DNA of 64,000 bases from Myrica gale (taxonomy: Eukaryota > Streptophyta > Magnoliopsida > Fagales > Myricaceae): the NCBI GenBank assembly GCA_963930655.1, contig OZ005610.1, positions 12,219,001-12,283,000 on the forward strand, in the 5' to 3' direction. The position numbers and the translations under genes are program-made. The notes beneath the pieces are model-generated. The model saw only the letters and a list, made by a program, of their open reading frames with translations. It made no database searches and was not told the DNA's origin. Below, in pieces: positions 1-10,004 of the stretch (within the stretch, counting starts at the first letter, position 1; the number at the start of each line of letters is the position of its first letter).

Positions 1-145
1 CTTGCGTCCTCAAATCATCTCCTTCTTGCTTTTGATGATCACTCTCCTTTTGCACTTGATCCTTATATACTTGCATCCTCAAATCATCGTCTTCTTGCTT
101 TTGATGACCACTCTCCTTTTGCACTTGATCCTTATATACTTGCGT
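1..145. repeat. Two-copy tandem repeat of about 70 bp inside the Gypsy gag region
   Basis: A roughly 70-bp unit beginning TTGCRTCCTCAAATCATC and ending near CTTGATCCTTATATAC occurs twice in tandem with a few substitutions. A third copy begins at about 139 but diverges at once. It lies downstream of the conserved gag core on the minus strand, so it may be an expansion in the variable C-terminal part of gag. Confidence 0.7.
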
Positions 146-299
146 CACTAATGGCAATGTCTCAGGGCTAAATAGTCCTCCGCGGAAATTTCTGTTGGTC
201 ACGTGGTCACCATTATCTTGAGGAACGTGACTGATGTTCGCGGACTTGATCTCGGATTTAGACGTTTGTGACTCATCCATCTCCTTGTGGTAATCCTCT

Positions 300-960
300 A
301 CAATCTGCATCCCGGTCTAAGACCTTGTAGCTTTTGGTACAACTCTCAGTAGTAGTAGCTTGGAACGAACCTCTTTCTCATCACCGTCTTCATATCCTCC
401 CACGTCTCTACTGGTCGTTCTCTATTCCGCCTCCTGTTTATCACAAGTTAATCCCACCAAGTTATAGCATATTCAGAGAATTCAATCACGACTAATTTTA
501 CCTTCTTTGTCTCGGAGTAGTTGTGGCAATCAAACACGAACTTCATCTTCTCCCACTCAAGATATGCTTCAGGATCAGATCTACCTTGAAAGGAAGGAAT
601 CTTCATCTTAATACCACCCAAGTTGTTATCTTTCCGATTCTTAGCTTCTATAACCCCTTAATGTCTTTTATAGTCATCAACAGGATCCCGATCCTCTTCT
701 TCGTCAAAAGCAGATTCATAAGACTCTTCATCTTCAACCCTCGCCTCCCTCTGTGGAACTCTTTCTCGTCTACGAAAATTGGGAGCGTTTTTTGGCTGCT
801 TCTCAAATGAATTATTCATCTGATCTATACGTTGGTGAACTTGAGTCATTTCCAACTTCATCACACACCTCATTTCACTCATCATGGTCTCCATAAATAA
901 TTTCGGGTCAGCTAGTGTCGTAGTATCGTTGGCAACACTCTTGCCAATGTTGTGATACAT
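300..960 (-). pseudogene. Gypsy gag (Retrotrans_gag) pseudogene
   Basis: The minus strand has an open start at 960 coding a Met/Glu-rich coiled segment followed by a basic and acidic spacer ending at 658. Across a frame break it continues with the Retrotrans_gag core, recognisable by the motifs GGIKMKIPSFQG, DPEAYLEWE, AITWWD and [10 protein letters not shown] (about 640 to 370). A stop codon follows WWD where the family normally has Gln (CAA to TAA). The capsid-like protein would package element RNA. The frameshift and stop make this a pseudogene. Confidence 0.75.
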
Positions 961-1681
961 GGTTGTTGCAAAACAAAGTTAGAAAGATAAAAGGACCTCA
1001 TAATTCACTCCCTTACGTGTTTACACTCAAGAATGTGGAACACTTTCCACTCGTGTTTCACTCAAAAATAATATGGTTTTTACCCTCTGATGTTCTCACC
1101 ACTCGTCTTTTTTCCACTCGATAATTCTCTTTCAGTTCTTTTGAAACTAAACAAACAACTCAAAAATTTCCAACAACAATTCACCAACTAATCAAGGAAT
1201 TTCAAATTTGAAAACAAGGAAATATGAAAATTTTTAGAATAGAATTCGAAGGAATATGGCAATTTGGAATTTTGGAAGCACAGAATAGTGAACATTTTTC
1301 ACGAGAAATACTTGCTTGAGGTGAAATGATTTTCGGACTAACTGGAACCTCAATATATGAAAACAAACAAACAAAAAAAATTGTCTGACTTTTGTACTCT
1401 TTTTTATTTTTTTTCTCGAGTCTCTTTCTCTCTCTTTTTATCAGCAACTAGTTTTCTTGAGAATAAGACTATGATTTTCGCAATAACTAGTGTATGTAAA
1501 CTAAGAACAACAGATTAGACATCAACAAGAACAAGCAAAGGTTGAACAGAAAGGTAAAAAAAATTTGGCTAAGAAGAGATCAATGATGTGGACGGCTAAA
1601 GAGATATATGATGTGGACGGCTAAAGAGAAACAAGGAAACAAAAAAAGTTAAAGGGTAGGCAAACCTGAACTGGAAAACCA

Positions 1682-1693
1682 GCTCTGATACCA
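1682..1693 (-). other. Primer-binding site (tRNA-iMet type)
   Basis: On the minus strand the 12 bases read TGGTATCAGAGC, complementary to the 3' end of plant initiator tRNA-Met. It lies two bases inside the LTR end at 1696 and sets the element's orientation as minus. Confidence 0.85.
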
Positions 1694-1695
1694 AA

Positions 1696-2700
1696 TGATG
1701 TGAACCTCGCTAAGAATAACAAGACCCAACAACGAAAGTGAAACCAAGATCATTCTATGGACAGATTCGAATGGAAACCTCGACCCGTATTTTATGAAAA
1801 ACAAGAACCTTGGTATAAGGAAGACGCCACAAACAGTGGTGAAAATTCCGTTTGATAAGTCGAGATGAACGCCACGGGAAATCTCAATAAGTTCGAATAG
1901 TTCTTCAAATAACCAAAGAGAAATACTCTCACAAGTTTTGCCAAAATCTTCATCCTTCTTATTCATGCCAAAAGGCCAAATAAATAGACCTGGAACATCC
2001 CTCCAAGAATACGATACAAAACCCACAATTTGAAAGAAATTAAATGCTTTTAAAAGTAGCCAACAAAATAGGATAAGCCAAGTTTCAAATGCAAATCAAA
2101 TAATCCTAAAAATCCGGCTAATGAAAAGGGATAAGCCAGCATTTGAAAAGGAATTCAAATGCAAATCAAATATCCCTAAAAATCCGGCTAAGGAAAATAG
2201 ATAAACTAGCATTTGAAAAGAAATTCAAATGCAAATCAAATATCCCTAAAAATCCGACTAAGGAAACGGGATAAACTAACATTTGAAAAGAAATTCAAAT
2301 GCAAATTAAATATCCCTAAAAATTCGGCTAACAAAAGGGATAAACTAGCATTTGAAAATGAATTCAAATGCAAATCAAACATTCCTAAAAATCCGGCTAA
2401 GGAAAAGGGATAAACTAGCATTTGAAAAGGAATTCAAATGCAAATCAAAGATTCCTAAAAATCCAGCTAAAAATAAGCTACATAATCTGATCTTTCTAGC
2501 CTCGACCGGATTTGATGCAGCCTTCCAGAACATGAATCATGGTGATTATTTGTTGCTGATGTGGATCAGGTTCAATATGCCTCCATGAATTTGCTTGAAC
2601 TAGGCTCATTGTAAGATTTGCATCATAGTTTGTAGGTGAAAAGTATTTTTTATAAAAATCTATCCTTGATAGTACTCTCACCTACCCCCAAGTTTGTTGA
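1696..2700 (-). repeat. 5' LTR of the Gypsy element (outer end approximate)
   Basis: The inner end begins TGATGTG on the plus strand (CACATCA on the element strand), directly beside the primer site. A TATA-like stretch lies near 1975-1985 on the minus strand. The distal half is filled with 70-bp tandem repeats (2072-2480). The outer boundary is not resolved. Confidence 0.55.
2072..2480. repeat. Six-copy 70-bp tandem repeat
   Basis: The unit contains ATTTGAAAAGRAATTCAAAT, GCAAATCAAATATCC and CTAAAAATCCGGCTAAGG. Copies of ATTTGAAAAG start at 2141, 2211, 2281, 2350 and 2420, giving a 70-bp period (one copy 69). The first copy at 2072 is shortened. It lies within the LTR on the U3 side; short ORFs across it are repeat artefacts. 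Confidence 0.9.
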
Positions 2701-2896
2701 ACTCTTAAAATAATACAAAAAAGGGATCTAAATCCCTCAAAATTCTCGGGTGTTTTAGTCGTTTGATTTTTTTTAATTTACATAGTAGGAATTCGGACCG
2801 GCACTTATCACTCTTAAATTCAAAATTCAATGGGTTAATCGTTACAAATATCAAAATTTGAAATGATAAATAGTGGTATTTCAATATCCCTATCGT

Positions 2897-3140
2897 TAAC
2901 TTCAAGAGATTGACCTATTGGTTAAGGCTTGGACTTTAGGGAGTTTGCGCCCTTTAGCGTTTCAAGATAAAAACCTCCTAAATACTGTCAAGTCTTTGGA
3001 GTCACCCGTAGAGTCATTAACTCGGTAATTACCCGGTTTGTATGGGAATAGAGAATTCCATAAGTCCTTGGATTAGTTGAAGTGCGCGTAAATTGGTACG
3101 GACACTCAGTTATCAAAAAGATTAAAAAAAAATCTTGTCA
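2897..3140 (+). mobile_element. Candidate tRNA-derived SINE
   Basis: The left end resembles a Pol III promoter: an A-box-like TTGGTTAAGGCTTGG near 2917 and a degenerate B-box-like GCGTTTCAAGATAAAAACC about 40 bp on. The body contains CCTTGGATTAGTTGAAGTGCG and GGACACTCAGTTATC, which I recall as recurring in dispersed short repeats of dicots. It ends in an A-rich tail near 3125-3135. I found no target duplication, so the call rests on promoter-like boxes and tail. Confidence 0.45.
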
Positions 3141-3875
3141 TTTGAGTTGAAAACAATACTAAGTTTTAATGAAATACATCTCATAAGCTAGAAATTTGTT
3201 GAGTGAATTGGATGATCCAATATACATTTAATATTATAGGGAACATATTGTCCAGTAATTAATAGGAGCAAGATTGAATGATATAGACATATGTGGTATG
3301 TCTTTCTCTTTTGGCATTGGATAATTTAATTCGGACAGTAAATTAAATTAGTGATAGTTAATCAGTTATATATTGACCATAAGCGTATAACAGGGGATGA
3401 GGAGCGACTTGAGTGAGACGCAGAGCTTGTGTTCAAGTTTTTCATTCTCTATTTAAATAAAAGTGAAAAACGAAACTTTTTCCTAGTATGTTTTCCTAAA
3501 ATAGGATAATTCAGTATAAATAGGGGTATAGTAGTATATTACTGTGTGCTACTAAATAACCCATAAATAAATCTGACTCTTGAAATTCTCTCTCACATAT
3601 AGGGAGCAATTACATTTTGCATCCTTTTATTTAGTATCTACTTTGTTATTTCTACTCCAAATTATAGAAACGTATCTTGTTATTCTAAACTATCAATAAA
3701 TTTATATTTCACACTCTAGGTTAAGATCATACCTTTTAAAAAAACAGACATGTGGCATAATTTTAATAATTAAATTAGAACATGGAATGCAAACGTGTAT
3801 GTGATTGATAGTGTAAAGTTTAAAATATCAAATAAGTGATAGTTAGGTTTAATTGGCAAGGTCTACTACAAATCC
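3141..3875. other. AT-rich spacer, no gene seen
   Basis: Both strands are broken by stops. I see no recognisable motif, RNA gene or repeat structure here. Confidence 0.6.
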
Positions 3876-5260
3876 ATGACCTTTTGTAGAGGGGTTTATG
3901 TTGGGACCCGTGAGGTGGTCATTCGATTAAGGCTTTGTTTGATCCTTGGGTTCCTGGTGTTGAGGGGTGTAAGCTGCAATGGCAATCTAACCTTGAACTG
4001 GGCAATTTTGATTTTGATATCACTGTGGCTAATCGGTTTATTTTTAATGAGAACAGGTGGGATCGTTCTTTACTTTCTGCAATGTTTGAGCAAGCTTCAA
4101 TTGATGTTATTTGTAGTATGAGGCCTTTGAACAATGATATGAAGGATGGTGTGTTCTGGTTTCCGGATCTCAAAAGGATTTTCTCAGTAAAATCGACATA
4201 TTCTCTGTTGAAGGAGGGTTCCAACATTCCTAGTTTCCTGAATGAAAAAGATTGGAGATCCTTATGGCAACTTAAAATTCAGGATCGTCTCAAACTCTTT
4301 CTGTGGAGGTGTGGAAAGGATGTTTTTCCTTTTCGGGGGAAAATTCATGCTCTTTTAGAGAATGATGATTTGGAAGCTACTAGGTGTCCCTTTTGCTCAT
4401 TATCGATGGAGACAGATCTGCATCTTCTTTTTCTGCCCTATAACTCGTGTGGTTTGGTTGGAGTCTAAGTGGCCTTTGAATGTGGAATTTCTGCCTAGGG
4501 ATAATTTGTCACTTCTGATTCGGATGGTCTCTCAGCCCCATGATTTTCTTTTTATCCTAGTTGAGGAGGCAAAGAATTTTTCCTTGAATGCTGCGATAGT
4601 TCTTGATTGTCTTTGGTTTTGGCGTAACAGAGTGGAGCATCAGCAGGTGGAGGTTGATGTTTCTGAAATCATTAGAATGACACAGACGATATTTGGATCC
4701 TTTAATGCGTGGCGCATCTTGGCAACATCTATTCACACTGGTTGAAGTCCTCATCAAGGGCGTTGGAAATGCAATGTGGATGTTGTCATTCGAGGTAAGG
4801 TGGCTATTCTGGCTGCTTGTTTTAGAGATTCGGGAGACTCTCTCTGTCATTTGTACACGGAGCAATTCGCAAGTATATCAATTATTTCTTTGGAGAATTT
4901 CTGTGTTTATTGCTGCTACTAATATCGTTTCGTCTATGGTTTGGTCTTCTGTTGATTTTGAAATTGACTATCAAAGTCTTAGCTTGATGATCTTGGATGC
5001 TGAAATGCTCTCTAGTCCTGTCATTGCTTATCAAATTGAGATTCTTCGTGGCTTCTTTATGTCGCGTCGGGATTGCTCTATTTGCTGGATTCCTAGGAGT
5101 CAGAATGTTTGTGCTCATTCTCTTGCCCAGTTGGCGCTATCTGTTTCTTGCTTTGGTGTTGTTAATCCTTCTTGTATGCCTGAACACTTGGTAGTTCATG
5201 TTTTGAGCTCGGCTGTGTAGTTGGTTTTTCTAAAGTTTGCCAAGAAAAAAAAAGGGGGGA
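3876..5260 (+). pseudogene. 3' end of a LINE: zf-RVT plus RNase H-like domains, degenerate
   Basis: A 5'-truncated non-LTR retrotransposon. The first frame (to about 4460) has DPWVPG, DGVFWFPDLKRIFSVKS and the zinc-binding RT-associated pattern with CPFCSLSMETDLHL (zf-RVT). After frameshifts the sequence continues with the W/R-rich linker (LWFWRNRVEH, about 4610) and an RNase H-like domain ending CSICWIPRSQNVCAHSLAQLA (about 5075-5140), typical of plant LINE C-termini. Frame changes occur near 4450 and 4700. A short A-rich tail follows the stop at 5220. The RT domain itself is absent. It could instead be a relic of a free-standing RNase H-like gene, but zf-RVT before RNase H favours a LINE. 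Confidence 0.8.
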
Positions 5261-6520
5261 AAAAGATATAAAATTTAATTTCCTCGAACAAAGATAAAAT
5301 TTAAGTACCGAAACTTCTACTAACAATGCCAAGTGCATACATGCTTGTCAACCCATATAGATATAGTCCTTAAAAAACAAAGCTAACCGAAACTGATTGG
5401 ACTAGAAAATTCTTTCCGGTACGGGGTTGGTCGAGAAGAGGAGAAAATGACCTGAAAGACGCAATAAGAAACTCATGTGCAGGAACATCCAACGGTCTGA
5501 TGGTTCAACTGGTGCCAGGTTTGACATTTGATGTTCATCTGCCCCGTGACCGGAAAACAGACAAATCGTCGAAGAGAGTCGTAGCGATAACAACAGGCTT
5601 ATCATAGAGAAAAATAAAAAATAAAAGACATAAAAATGCTATATTACATTTGAAATTTCGGCCCCACTTTAGAGCATTTTTACCAAAGAAATAAAAACTG
5701 AAGGGTGGATCTTGAATCTTGAATGATTGAATCACGAGTCTCATTCAGGCCGCTTGTCATAGTTTCATGCCATTTGGTGGCTAGCTAGGAAGCTTTTGAT
5801 TCGAAACTCTTCAAATTTTTTTACATGGAAAAGAAAAGTGCCAACAATTAAACCAATACCCAAATCATAAAATAAGGTCCTTTTAGAGATATGGTTAGCT
5901 TTTCACCTTTGAGAAAAATAAAATTAACCTACTCCTAAGAGGTGCAACTTTTACCACCTCGAGATTCTGCTTCTTAACCTTTATTCGAAAAAAAGGGACG
6001 AGGTGGTCGAAATAAGTAACATATTAGTTGATCGGACCACATGGCAAAAACTGATCTTACTCCATATGTTATTCCATTAGGAGGGCAAAACGACATCCCA
6101 GAAAGCAGAGCAAAGTTAAACGACAAAAATCCTAGTCCAAACCACAACGGATCCGCAGTGTTGGAATGCTCAATTTCTTTTCCCCCTCTACCTCTGCATA
6201 GGCATTGTAATTATTAACTTATCATGCCCAAACAGAGTTAGTTCCTTTTCCCTCCCCCTACCTTTGCAAATAGCCTACCTTTCTTTGGATTTAACATTAA
6301 ACTACTGAGTTTCATGGGTGAACTGCCGCCACATTGCTCAAAAGGTAAAAGATAAAAAGATATGTCATCCTCATGTGCAAGAAAATCGCATATCAACCTT
6401 GTCTCCTAGCATAACATGCAGAGCTGTGTTGTCATAAAGGGGTCCCACTGATATTGTGCGCCATCGCAGCATTTCGTCCCCACCAGCACTTCCACAAAAA
6501 GTACCCTTAAAGCCTCAATC
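5261..6520. other. Intergenic, no gene seen
   Basis: AT-rich sequence without a conserved reading frame. The part from about 6160 is the likely promoter and leader region of the downstream AGP gene, with CT-rich runs at 6548-6572 just before its start. Confidence 0.5.
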
Positions 6521-6628
6521 ATGAACATCCCTCGCATTCCTCTCATATTCTTCGCCTCTCTCTCTCTCTCTTGGTGGAAAGCACATTTATTACAGTTCAT
6601 AGTAACAAGATTGATTCTATCATCATTT

Positions 6629-7048
6629 ATGGCTTCCTTTTGGTCAATCTTCGCAATGTTAGTAGTCTTCGTGATATACGATTCTTCATTAGCCTTGGCA
6701 TCTGATCTGCATAGGAAAGTTTCAACTATTTCAGCTGCGCCTGCTCTCTTGCCAGTTGCTAGGGCTCCTGTGGCCTCTCCAGCTCTATCCCCAGACATTA
6801 CTCCCTTATTTCCTTCCCCTGGTGGGGTGGCGCTTCCTCCGTCTGAGTCGTCACTGCCCATCATTCCTTCGAGCCGGAGCCCTCCAAACCCAGATGTTAC
6901 AGTCGCCCCTTCACATGATACGGCTTTTCCACCATCTGGATCTTTGCCCGAGTCGGCCTCTGTTTCTATAGCTCAATCCGGGCCTCGGAACTTAGTTTTA
7001 CTGCTAACTCTGGTCGTGGTTGGCATAATGCTTCTCCCAGGTATGTGA
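6629..7048 (+). CDS. AGP26: Classical arabinogalactan protein, AGP25/26/27 type
   Basis: A 139-residue protein with the three-part plan of classical AGPs. It has an N-terminal signal peptide (residues 1 to about 24, hydrophobic, ending LALA), a mature core rich in Pro, Ala and Ser with many AP, SP and PP dipeptides (for example ARAPVASPALSPD and SRSPPNPD), and a hydrophobic C-terminus (NLVLLLTLVVVGIML) typical of a GPI-anchor signal. Hydroxylated and O-glycosylated AGPs sit at the plasma membrane and wall. I chose the ATG at 6629 because MASFW starts a clean signal peptide; an upstream in-frame ATG at 6521 would add a poor leader from CT-rich 5'UTR. The subfamily call rests on core motifs (PAL.P, SPDI.PLFP.PG) and on lying beside a NET3C gene, as At2g47930 does. 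The stop lies within AG|GTATGTGA, so a spliced alternative end cannot be excluded. Confidence 0.85.
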   Translation: MASFWSIFAMLVVFVIYDSSLALASDLHRKVSTISAAPALLPVARAPVASPALSPDITPLFPSPGGVALPPSESSLPIIPSSRSPPNPDVTVAPSHDTAFPPSGSLPESASVSIAQSGPRNLVLLLTLVVVGIMLLPGM

Positions 7049-7521
7049 AGAGTTGTTAGTGGCCACTGGCCAGCTCCAATTATTGTTACTAGTGGTTCCA
7101 CTTTGTCTCTAGAATTTATTTTTGGTCGTACATGGTTAGTCTTGTGTGATGTTAGGTATGTTAGTGAAAGACAATGCTGTGAGCCTGAGTTGTGATAGGG
7201 TAATGTAAGTATATAATAAATCGTAGTTGTCTTTCATAATCCAATATTTTATTGTTTTTTCTCTTCTTTCTCTTTTTACTATTGGCGTTGAAACCACATT
7301 TTATTGCCACTATTGGAAAATGTTTGTTCTTTTTTTTTCCCTGCTGCTGAAAAAAGTAACGAATGGAAACAACCAGATATCACTTACATCAAGCCAAGAC
7401 AAACACTTTAAAGAGAAGTTAGATTAACCATCCAAGTTGAGTTCGCAGGGGAATCCCCTTAATATAGACATCTCTGAAAATTTGCTTACAGACTACACTA
7501 CTTACTGACATATAACCACTT
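7049..7521. other. Convergent 3' ends of AGP26 (+) and NET3C (-)
   Basis: This 473-bp stretch separates the two stop codons. T-rich sequence and ATAATAAA at 7213-7220 are candidate poly(A) signals for the plus-strand gene. No ORF here is supported. Confidence 0.5.
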
Positions 7522-10004
7522 CTACAAAGCAACAATACTGACCTTCGAAGACCCATTAAACAACATCCCTAGAAATGTCCCCTTAAATCTGTTGAAATCA
7601 AATGGAGTCTGTTTCCTTGGGTTGGGGGAGTCTCTAGCAAGACACTTCCTTAGCTTCACATTTTCATCCTTCAGCAAATCCACTGCTAAACTCAGCTGTC
7701 TTATTACCTCTCTCTTCAGTTCATCTTTCTCCATTAGGAGATCTTGTTGAATTTTGTTCTCTTCTTTAAGTCTCTCTATTTCTTCCCTCAACTTTTTCAC
7801 TTCATCGTTGCTGACCCCACTGGAAATGACCCGATCTTTCATTTCTTGGTCAACTTGAATCTCATCTTCCTGCTCAGGATCATCAACTTCAGACTCGTTA
7901 GACTCCTCAGGGTCACAAGTCTCCGAGCAGCTGTCGTAACTCATCACACGTTTTAGATTTTCGGACCGATCTTTAGTTGAAGAAAATGGTGACCCCAAGG
8001 TTGTCAAGAGGCGAGTGCTAGATTCAGACTTGAGTTGATCATATCGTTCAGCTAGCGAGCGATGGGCCCGGTAAAATTCTTCAACCATGCTGATTAGCTC
8101 GGGTCGCTTCTTGTAATACATCTCTGCGCGTTGAGCAAAGGAATCTGCATCTTCCTCGATCAATTTTAGCATGGATTTTGTCTTTTCATCTAGCTCTGCC
8201 AGGGAAGAATGTAGGTAGCCATAAATACAAGCAAAAGAACATTCTCACAAATATCTGTGGATACATAGAATATGGAGAACTTGTTTGACCAATCGCTTCA
8301 CCTATCATAGCCTGAGATCTATGCAGTATGCACACCAAGTTATTCAGACAAGTCAAACAAAACTATTATCTTTTTATGGAACTTCATGCAGAGTCAGTCC
8401 CATGCTTAACCACCAAACTAGACAGGAGAAAAGGAGAAGAAAAAGGGAACAAGAAGGCTAAAAATGAGGCCCCCATGGTCTTTATGGGTTGCTTAGTACT
8501 TAGAACCAGCTTTGTTTCATTAAAAGTATTACAAGGGATCCAAGACACTATTAGATCGTAAAGAATACATTCAAAGGCCATTGCAAGGCCAATCCTAAAA
8601 GTAGATATAAAAAGCATTTGCCAGCTCTTGGTGGAGTTCAGGGTAATCAAAAGCGAGTGCTCTCACTATTGCACTCCAAGCAATCATTGCAGTGCTGACC
8701 ATATATCACCCAGCAGAACCAGAGCCCTGAAGGAACCCAGGTCCTCCATTTCCCAATCCCATTATTAGAGTGTGTTCGTTTAAGATGTATTCTGATGATT
8801 TTTTGTGTTTTGAGAATTTTTATGTGATGTTAACTTTATTGGTATGCGTGTTGTAGTTATATTTATGTGGTGTGAAAAATTATGTTTGGTTGTAGAATCC
8901 TGAGGATTCTTCCTAAACGAACATGCCCTTAGTGTATCACGGGAGTGGCCCTTTACACCGTGTACTCAAATACACATATAATCGTCGAATCATTAGGAAT
9001 GGTTAATCAGCAGCCACTAGAGTGGGAATTCATTCATGTCCTAATGAATCATTCATCTGATGGAGGAGGCTTTGACTATCAAAAGAATTTCATTTGTTTT
9101 GTATTCTATCACGACAGTGACTCAAAGAACAAAAGTGTAGAAGGGAAAAATAATTTTTAATGGAAATGCTAAAAGTTATTTTCTTTGGAAATGATAAACT
9201 GTTATGGCCTTTACTAAAATGGTCCAACCTTTTCCAAAGTTGATCTGGTGTTTGATCCCAGAGATATGAGCAATCCTAAAGCAAGCTAACTTTTAAACTG
9301 ATTTCGTCTCTTACCCTTTTCAATACTATCCCTCCCCCCTCCCCCTCTCTTTCAGGGAACTGACTTGTCTCCTACCTTTACCATATTTGATCATTTACCT
9401 CATTCAAGACTCACCATTTAAATATCCCGCCCAAATTTAGTCCACAGCGGTCCATCTTCATACAATTAGTCCTTTTGCTTTCTCTTTCATACAATTAGTC
9501 CTTTTCTTTCTCTTTCTAGTATTTGGAAAATTTAAAGTTGTTCAAAAACCCTCAGGGTAATCCACCCACCATTACACCTACCAGTCTTCCGAAGACTTGT
9601 TCTCTTGTAATTTCAAATCCCCACCAAACATGCACTTCAGTCACAAAAAAAATATAAGATTGACAAAAAATAAAACTTTAGGATACACATTCCAACGGTC
9701 AAGAAAAAGACCAACTTTATACAGGAGCCATAATAACTTTTTTTAAAAAAATATATCTAAGATTGACAAAAAATAAAACTCTAGGATACACATTCCAACG
9801 GTCAAGAAAAAGACCAACTTTAAAACAGGAGCAATAATAACTTTTGTTTTTAAAAAATCTAGAAAATCCAAAAATGGAAATAAACAAAAAGAGGAATCAG
9901 GTAATTAGGGTACCAGCAAGAGTGGATTGGAGCCATGCTGAGCGTCTGGAGCTGTTGCGGCTATCAAACCACCAACAATGTGATTTTTTATTCTTCATCA
10001 TCAT
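7522..10004 (-). CDS. NET3C: NETWORKED 3-type actin-binding protein (NAB/KIP1-like domain), two exons
   Basis: Exons on the minus strand: 10004-9914 and 8195-7522, giving 254 residues. Exon 1 codes the start of the NAB domain (CWWFDSRNSSRR, then AWLQSTLA) and ends at a GT donor (9913-9912). Exon 2 begins after CAG and completes the domain with ELDEKTKSMLKLIEEDADSF, YYKKRPELI and RSLAERYDQ. The split Glu codon (G|AG) keeps frame. After the NAB domain (about residues 9-85) come an acidic stretch, a coiled coil (about 150-215) and a C-terminal tail with FKGTFLGMLF. NET proteins link F-actin to membranes; Arabidopsis NET3C acts with VAP27 at ER-plasma membrane contacts. The start is the first of three Met codons. 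The 3C assignment rests on short length and on neighbouring AGP26 and TLP3; NET3A is the alternative. Confidence 0.88.
8773..8923. mobile_element. MITE family A, copy 1 (in NET3C intron)
   Basis: A 151-bp element bounded by perfect 10-bp terminal inverted repeats TGTTCGTTTA / TAAACGAACA. It closely matches 61554-61722 over almost its whole length and more distantly 47696-47864. No ORF. Outer bases suggest longer hAT-like ends (T-A-R-G-G), but no clear 8-bp duplication is visible. Confidence 0.8.
9655..9860. repeat. 103-bp tandem duplication in NET3C intron
   Basis: Two tandem copies, 9655-9757 and 9758-9860, share AAGATTGACAAAAAATAAAA, GGATACACATTCCAACGGTC and AAGAAAAAGACCAACTTTA with few differences. 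The right copy ends 53 bp before the NET3C exon 1 donor. Confidence 0.9.

Larger units (their letters stand above)
1..2700 (-). mobile_element. Partial Ty3/Gypsy LTR retrotransposon, truncated by the window edge
   Basis: Read on the minus strand the order is LTR (about 2700 to 1696), primer-binding site (1693-1682), leader, then gag (about 960 to 300), and the element leaves the window at position 1. Gag next to an initiator-Met-type primer site is the normal 5' half of an LTR retrotransposon. Protease, RT and integrase would lie left of the window. The outer LTR end near 2700 is approximate because I found no clear TG boundary or target duplication. Gag has an in-frame stop, so this copy is not functional. 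Confidence 0.75.
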
